Shown here: piece by piece, positions 60,508 to 64,000 of the stretch
Position numbering within the stretch: position 1 is the first letter of the stretch
How the letters are laid out: each line of letters begins with the position of its first letter
Assembly (NCBI RefSeq): GCF_049319665.1
Contig: NZ_JBMOUD010000014.1
Span: 1-64,000 of the forward strand
DNA: 64,000 nucleotides
Source of the DNA: JBMOUD01 sp049319665
GTDB taxonomy: Bacteria > Pseudomonadota > Gammaproteobacteria > Enterobacterales > Enterobacteriaceae
Direction of reading: 5' to 3'
Notes under the pieces: generated by a model
What the model was told of the DNA's origin: nothing
Seen by the model: the letters and a program-made list of their open reading frames with translations, nothing else
The model's database searches: none
Made by a program: the position numbers and the translations under genes

Positions 60508-61761
60508 ATGTTAGAAGCAATGGGTCAGGCCGCTAAACAAGCGTCCTACCAGCTCTCTACCTTAAGTACTGCGCAGAAAAACGCAGCGCTATTATTAATG
60601 GCTGACATGCTCGAGGCCAATAGCCAAAGCATTATCGATGCTAACAAGCTGGACATGGCTGCGGCCCGTGAAAGCGGCATGAGCGAAGCGTTGTTAGATC
60701 GCTTGTTGCTAACGCCTGCGCGTTTATCTGCGATTGCCAGCGACGTGCGCGATGTCTGCCGTTTAAGCGATCCGGTCGGGCAGGTGATTGACGGTTCACA
60801 GCTCGACAGCGGTCTGAAACTCGAACGTCGTCGTGTTCCGCTCGGCGTCATTGGCGTGATCTACGAAGCGCGTCCGAATGTGACTATTGACGTTGCCAGC
60901 CTGTGCTTGAAAACGGGTAACGCGGTTATCCTGCGCGGCGGGAAAGAAACGCATCACACCAATCTGGCAACCGTCAAAGTGATCCAGCAAGCGCTGGAAC
61001 AAGGCGGTTTACCGGCGGCGGCGGTACAGGCTATTCAAAGCCCGGATCGCGAGCTGGTGGCCGAGATGCTGCGTTTGCATCAATACATCGACATGCTAAT
61101 CCCACGCGGTGGCGCGGCGTTGCATAAATTATGCCGTGAACAATCCACTATTCCGGTGATCACCGGTGGTATCGGCGTATGCCACACCTTCGTTGATGAA
61201 AGCGTTGATTTCGAGAAAGCCTTAACGGTGATTGAAAGCGCGAAGGTACAGCGTCCAAGCGCTTGTAATAGCCTGGAAACGCTGCTGGTGCATCAAGCGA
61301 TAGCCGACAGCTTCTTGCCAGCTCTCAGCGTACGTATGCATCAAGCCGGTGTGACCTTACACGCTAGCGAAAATGCCTTGCCGCTGTTAAGCAATGGCCC
61401 GGCAAGCGTTGTCGCTGTGACCGAAGAAGATTACCGCGATGAATGGCTGTCATTAGACCTTAATATCACTGTCGTTGCCGATCTCGATGCGGCCGTGGCG
61501 CATATTCGTCAATACGGCACCGAGCACTCTGATGCGATCCTGACGCGTTCGATCAGCAGCGCTGAACGCTTTGTCCGTGAAGTCGATTCTTCTGCCGTTT
61601 ATGTCAATGCCAGTACACGTTTCACCGACGGCGGGCAGTTTGGCCTCGGCGCAGAAGTTGCCGTCAGCACCCAAAAACTCCACGCCCGCGGCCCAATGGG
61701 GCTGGAAGCGCTAACCACTTACAAGTGGATTGGCTACGGGGATGATTTGGTTCGCGCATAG
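60508..61761 (+). CDS. proA: Gamma-glutamyl phosphate reductase
   Basis: Second step of proline synthesis, reducing glutamyl phosphate with NADPH. 417 residues as in E. coli, with the active Cys in AKVQRPSACNSLETLL and the C-terminal LHARGPMGLEALTTYKW. Ends with a clear terminator. Confidence 0.97.
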   Translation: MLEAMGQAAKQASYQLSTLSTAQKNAALLLMADMLEANSQSIIDANKLDMAAARESGMSEALLDRLLLTPARLSAIASDVRDVCRLSDPVGQVIDGSQLDSGLKLERRRVPLGVIGVIYEARPNVTIDVASLCLKTGNAVILRGGKETHHTNLATVKVIQQALEQGGLPAAAVQAIQSPDRELVAEMLRLHQYIDMLIPRGGAALHKLCREQSTIPVITGGIGVCHTFVDESVDFEKALTVIESAKVQRPSACNSLETLLVHQAIADSFLPALSVRMHQAGVTLHASENALPLLSNGPASVVAVTEEDYRDEWLSLDLNITVVADLDAAVAHIRQYGTEHSDAILTRSISSAERFVREVDSSAVYVNASTRFTDGGQFGLGAEVAVSTQKLHARGPMGLEALTTYKWIGYGDDLVRA

Positions 61762-61814
61762 TTGATGATGAATGCCTTCGACCCTAAAGGAGAGGGCAGT
61801 CAGCAAACACATTT

Positions 61815-61858
61815 AAGCGGGTTTCGCTCAGAGAGATTTGAGCGGGCCCGCTTTTTTA
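61815..61858 (+). terminator. Terminator of proBA
   Basis: AAGCGGG...CGCTCA / TGAGCG...CCCGCTT long stem with T6 tail. Confidence 0.88.
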
Positions 61859-62570
61859 TTGGCGGTAATAGACGATCGTTAAGTTGACGATATGCCCCTT
61901 TTAGCTCCAGTCCGCTCAATATTTGAGACAATTAGGTAGTCGAATAAATAATAAGAAAAAGTTAAGTGATCAGATAGATAATTCGTTTATAAAAATAACT
62001 TATTTATTATTCTGTAATATTTTATCCATATTTTGTATGTGGCTATGCCGATAAAGGCTCTTGCACTTAGTTTACAAAATCGTTTCAGCAATAAGAATAT
62101 TCCCATATTCAATGGGTTTTAATGAAATGGTTTGCATCTGTAATCAAGCCATTAGGATAATTTATGACAAATAATTACAAACTAACAATTATCTTACTAT
62201 AATAATTCTTCTGGATGAGGCATGTGCTCCATGTAAAACATGCTAACCTTAACCTGCCAAACCCACAGTACATCATGCCTGACGGGCTTTTTTGTATGTG
62301 AAATAGAACTAAAATTAGGCAGTTTAAACTCTGTTTATGTAGTATTGAACTTTCGTAAATTTTAAGTAAAACTAGTCTTACCACATCTAAAATAGCGGTC
62401 ACAGTGCGGCTCTACCTTGTAAAGCCCATGCGGTAGCTATATTTTTGGTAATTAAAGCCATAATGTTTTGATTCGAGGACTCTTTTAAAAAAGAAAATTC
62501 AATCAATATGTTAATTCCGGCTTACTTATTACCTTCTGCATAATAAATAATATATTGGCAACGGAAAACC
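61859..62570. other. AT-rich gap between proA and the T6SS cluster
   Basis: About 710 bp without a credible gene. In E. coli tRNA-Thr (thrW) and often a prophage lie here; I find no tRNA. There is a short GCATGT...ACATGC inverted repeat near 62220-62245 and a GCCTGACGGGC followed by T6 near 62278. High AT content could mark silencer (H-NS) or insertion history. A 75-codon minus-strand frame (62175-62402) is not supported. Confidence 0.5.
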
Positions 62571-63071
62571 ATGATGAATATGCGAATCGTCTTATCCCTG
62601 TTATTTGTATTAGCGGTATCTGGCTGTAAGGCACCGCCTAAGCCACAGATTACTGACGATACTATTGAAACTAGCCAGGTAAACGGTGTGACACTGACTC
62701 ACCGTCATATTGTTCAACCACCAAAAGAATTTGAGCCTATCGGCGAGGATTACCGTGCACTTTATGGTGCATCTGTAATGAGCATTCCTGATTACAGCGG
62801 TAAGGTTATTCGTCAACTTGAGACCGGACAAACTTATGTCGTGTTGGGGCAGGTAGAACATTTCTGGATGGCGCTGGCAACTGAAGACAATAAAGACGAA
62901 TTGATCGGTTACGTACCACTTCGTGCCGTAGTCAAAAGCGCGCTTTATGACCAAACGATTCGTGCTGATAGACCGCGTCCGCGTGCTAAAAAGAAAGCAG
63001 ACTGTGTGTCGGTCGACCACAGTAGCAAAGCTTGTAAAAACGCTAACAGTGGCACTTGGATTATTAACTAA
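62571..63071 (+). CDS. T6SS-associated SH3-like lipoprotein
   Basis: 166 residues. Lipobox AVSGC near residue 19, then an SH3_3-like segment (VIRQLETGQTYVVLGQVEHFWMALAT, IGYVPLRAVV) and a basic, Cys-containing C-terminal tail. It lies 24 bp before tssJ in the same direction, so it probably belongs to the T6SS unit. The specific role is unknown. Two start ATGs (62571, 62574) are possible. Confidence 0.75.
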   Translation: MMNMRIVLSLLFVLAVSGCKAPPKPQITDDTIETSQVNGVTLTHRHIVQPPKEFEPIGEDYRALYGASVMSIPDYSGKVIRQLETGQTYVVLGQVEHFWMALATEDNKDELIGYVPLRAVVKSALYDQTIRADRPRPRAKKKADCVSVDHSSKACKNANSGTWIIN

Positions 63072-63095
63072 TCCCGCCTTAACGAGCGACATCGT

Positions 63096-63602
63096 ATGAA
63101 AAAAAACAATATATTACGGCAGGGAATGGCAGTGCTTTTCCTTGCCGCCTTAACCCTAATCGGTGGTTGTGTTTCGTCTTCACGCAGCGTTCCTTCCAAT
63201 TACAGCCTGAACTTTAAGGCCCATCCGCAAATAAACGACTCCGCACCGCTGAAAGTCAGGGTGCTGCTGTTGAAGTCGGACGCTGATTTTATGTCTGCCG
63301 ATTTCTACTCGTTGCAAAATAGTGCTCAAACCGTATTGGGTAATAATCTGCTCAATAGTGATGAGTTCTTCCTGATGCCTGGTCAGCTCAATAAAACCTT
63401 GAGCGGTCAGAGCGTTGAAGGCGCTCGTTATATTGGGATTATGGCGGAGTATCAATCTTTGGATGGCAAAAAGTGGCGCATTTCCTTGCCGCTTCCTGTG
63501 CCAAGCCAAAACAGCGTGTATAAATTCTGGAAATGGTCGTCGGACGAATTGCAAGCTAACATTTTTCTTGATGTGAATGGCGTTCGTGCCGTTAGCGAAT
63601 AA
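63096..63602 (+). CDS. tssJ: T6SS outer-membrane lipoprotein TssJ
   Basis: 168 residues; signal peptide with lipobox LIGGC. The mature part follows the TssJ (VasD/SciN) transthyretin-like pattern: SLNFKAHPQINDSAPLKVRVLLLKSDADFMSADFYSL, then the loop contacting TssM. Anchors the trans-envelope complex at the outer membrane. Followed 38 bp on by tssK. Confidence 0.88.
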   Translation: MKKNNILRQGMAVLFLAALTLIGGCVSSSRSVPSNYSLNFKAHPQINDSAPLKVRVLLLKSDADFMSADFYSLQNSAQTVLGNNLLNSDEFFLMPGQLNKTLSGQSVEGARYIGIMAEYQSLDGKKWRISLPLPVPSQNSVYKFWKWSSDELQANIFLDVNGVRAVSE

Positions 63603-63640
63603 GGGATATCCAGGCGCATTGCGCCTTATGGGAAATCAGT

Positions 63641-64000
63641 ATGAACAAAGCAGAAAAGGTCGTCTGGACCGAAGGGATGTTCCTACGTCCGCACCATTTC
63701 CAACGTGCGGAAAGCCACCTGCAACACCATATTCGTGAATGGGGAAACCTGCAGCGGCCATATCTTTGGGGCTTTTTGGACCTGGAGTTTGATGAAGCGA
63801 TGCTACGTCAAGGTCGAGTTGCACTGAGCTACGCCAGCGGCCTGTTGCCGGATGGTACGCCGTTCTCTTTCCGCGATGCTCGCCACGGCCCTGCACCACT
63901 CGATATTCCCGATAACCTTTCCCATGAACGCGTCGTACTGGCCTTGCCATCGCGTCGTGGCGGCCGAGAAGAAGTTATTTTCAGCGAATCTGCTGACTCT
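63641..64000 (+). CDS. tssK: T6SS baseplate protein TssK, 3' end outside window
   Basis: First 120 codons, starting MNKAEKVVWTEGMFLRPHHFQ, the strict opening of TssK (VasE/ImpJ). TssK links the baseplate to the membrane complex. Another ATG 13 bp upstream is out of frame. The gene runs off the right edge. Confidence 0.93.
   Translation, partial: MNKAEKVVWTEGMFLRPHHFQRAESHLQHHIREWGNLQRPYLWGFLDLEFDEAMLRQGRVALSYASGLLPDGTPFSFRDARHGPAPLDIPDNLSHERVVLALPSRRGGREEVIFSESADS

Noticed and set aside
61859..62170. thrW tRNA expected after proA
   Set aside because: No cloverleaf or T-arm sequence is present in the gap.
62175..62402. 75-codon minus-strand frame before the T6SS genes
   Set aside because: AT-rich, low-complexity codons, no start signal and no family features.

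Overview
The window looks like a chromosomal segment of a Yersinia-type enterobacterium (Yersiniaceae). Gene order follows the Escherichia coli backbone from the end of an rRNA operon (tRNA-Asp) through dkgB, yafC, yafD, mltD, gloB, yafS, rnhA, dnaQ, aspV, then yafV, fadE, gmhA, yafJ, yafK, dinB, pepD, gpt, frsA, crl, proB and proA. ERIC repeats, further dispersed repeats and a type VI secretion cluster next to proA fit Yersinia. The genus is an inference from gene order and protein resemblance, not from a search.

Layout: 0-14.7 kb is backbone with two insertions relative to E. coli: a stand-alone TrpC-like indole-glycerol-phosphate synthase, and a gcd-pqqU pair (PQQ glucose dehydrogenase plus a PQQ-type TonB receptor). 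14.7-44.0 kb is a large accessory block inserted between aspV and yafV/fadE, and is mainly a purine-ring (urate, allantoin, allantoate, oxalurate) catabolic supercluster. It contains an allantoin permease, a GntR regulator, allantoin racemase and allantoinase (hpxC, hpxSAB); a peptide-type ABC transporter; hpxZYXW for the oxalurate/oxamate end; the RpiR regulator HpxU; the ABC transporter plus aminotransferase and allantoate amidohydrolase (hpxFGHIJK); and OHCU decarboxylase, HIU hydrolase and a cofactor-free uricase. A cellobiose-type PTS cassette with its own RpiR regulator sits inside the block. Together these genes would take urate or allantoin to oxalate, ammonia and CO2 as a nitrogen supply. 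A textbook sigma-54 promoter with two NtrC-type sites lies in front of hpxF.

44.0-62 kb is backbone again: ybdL-yafV, yehS, fadE, gmhA, yafJ, yafK, dinB, pepD, gpt, frsA, crl, proBA. Regulatory sites readable there include MetJ, FadR and LexA boxes. 62.5-64 kb opens a type VI secretion cluster (SH3-like lipoprotein, TssJ, and TssK cut by the window edge).

The most unusual item is a dispersed repeat family (five ~250-bp copies at 44.2-44.8 and 53.9-54.8 kb). Its copies keep at least three hairpins by compensatory changes, and it occurs as a composite tail-to-tail inverted pair with a conserved spacer. Two such composites flank a 10-kb backbone segment in opposite orientation. Other points worth a look are a RpiR regulator with two HTH domains facing two palindromes, a run of six adjacent hairpins at 44.1 kb, and five-codon mini-ORFs overlapping the starts of dnaQ and gpt.
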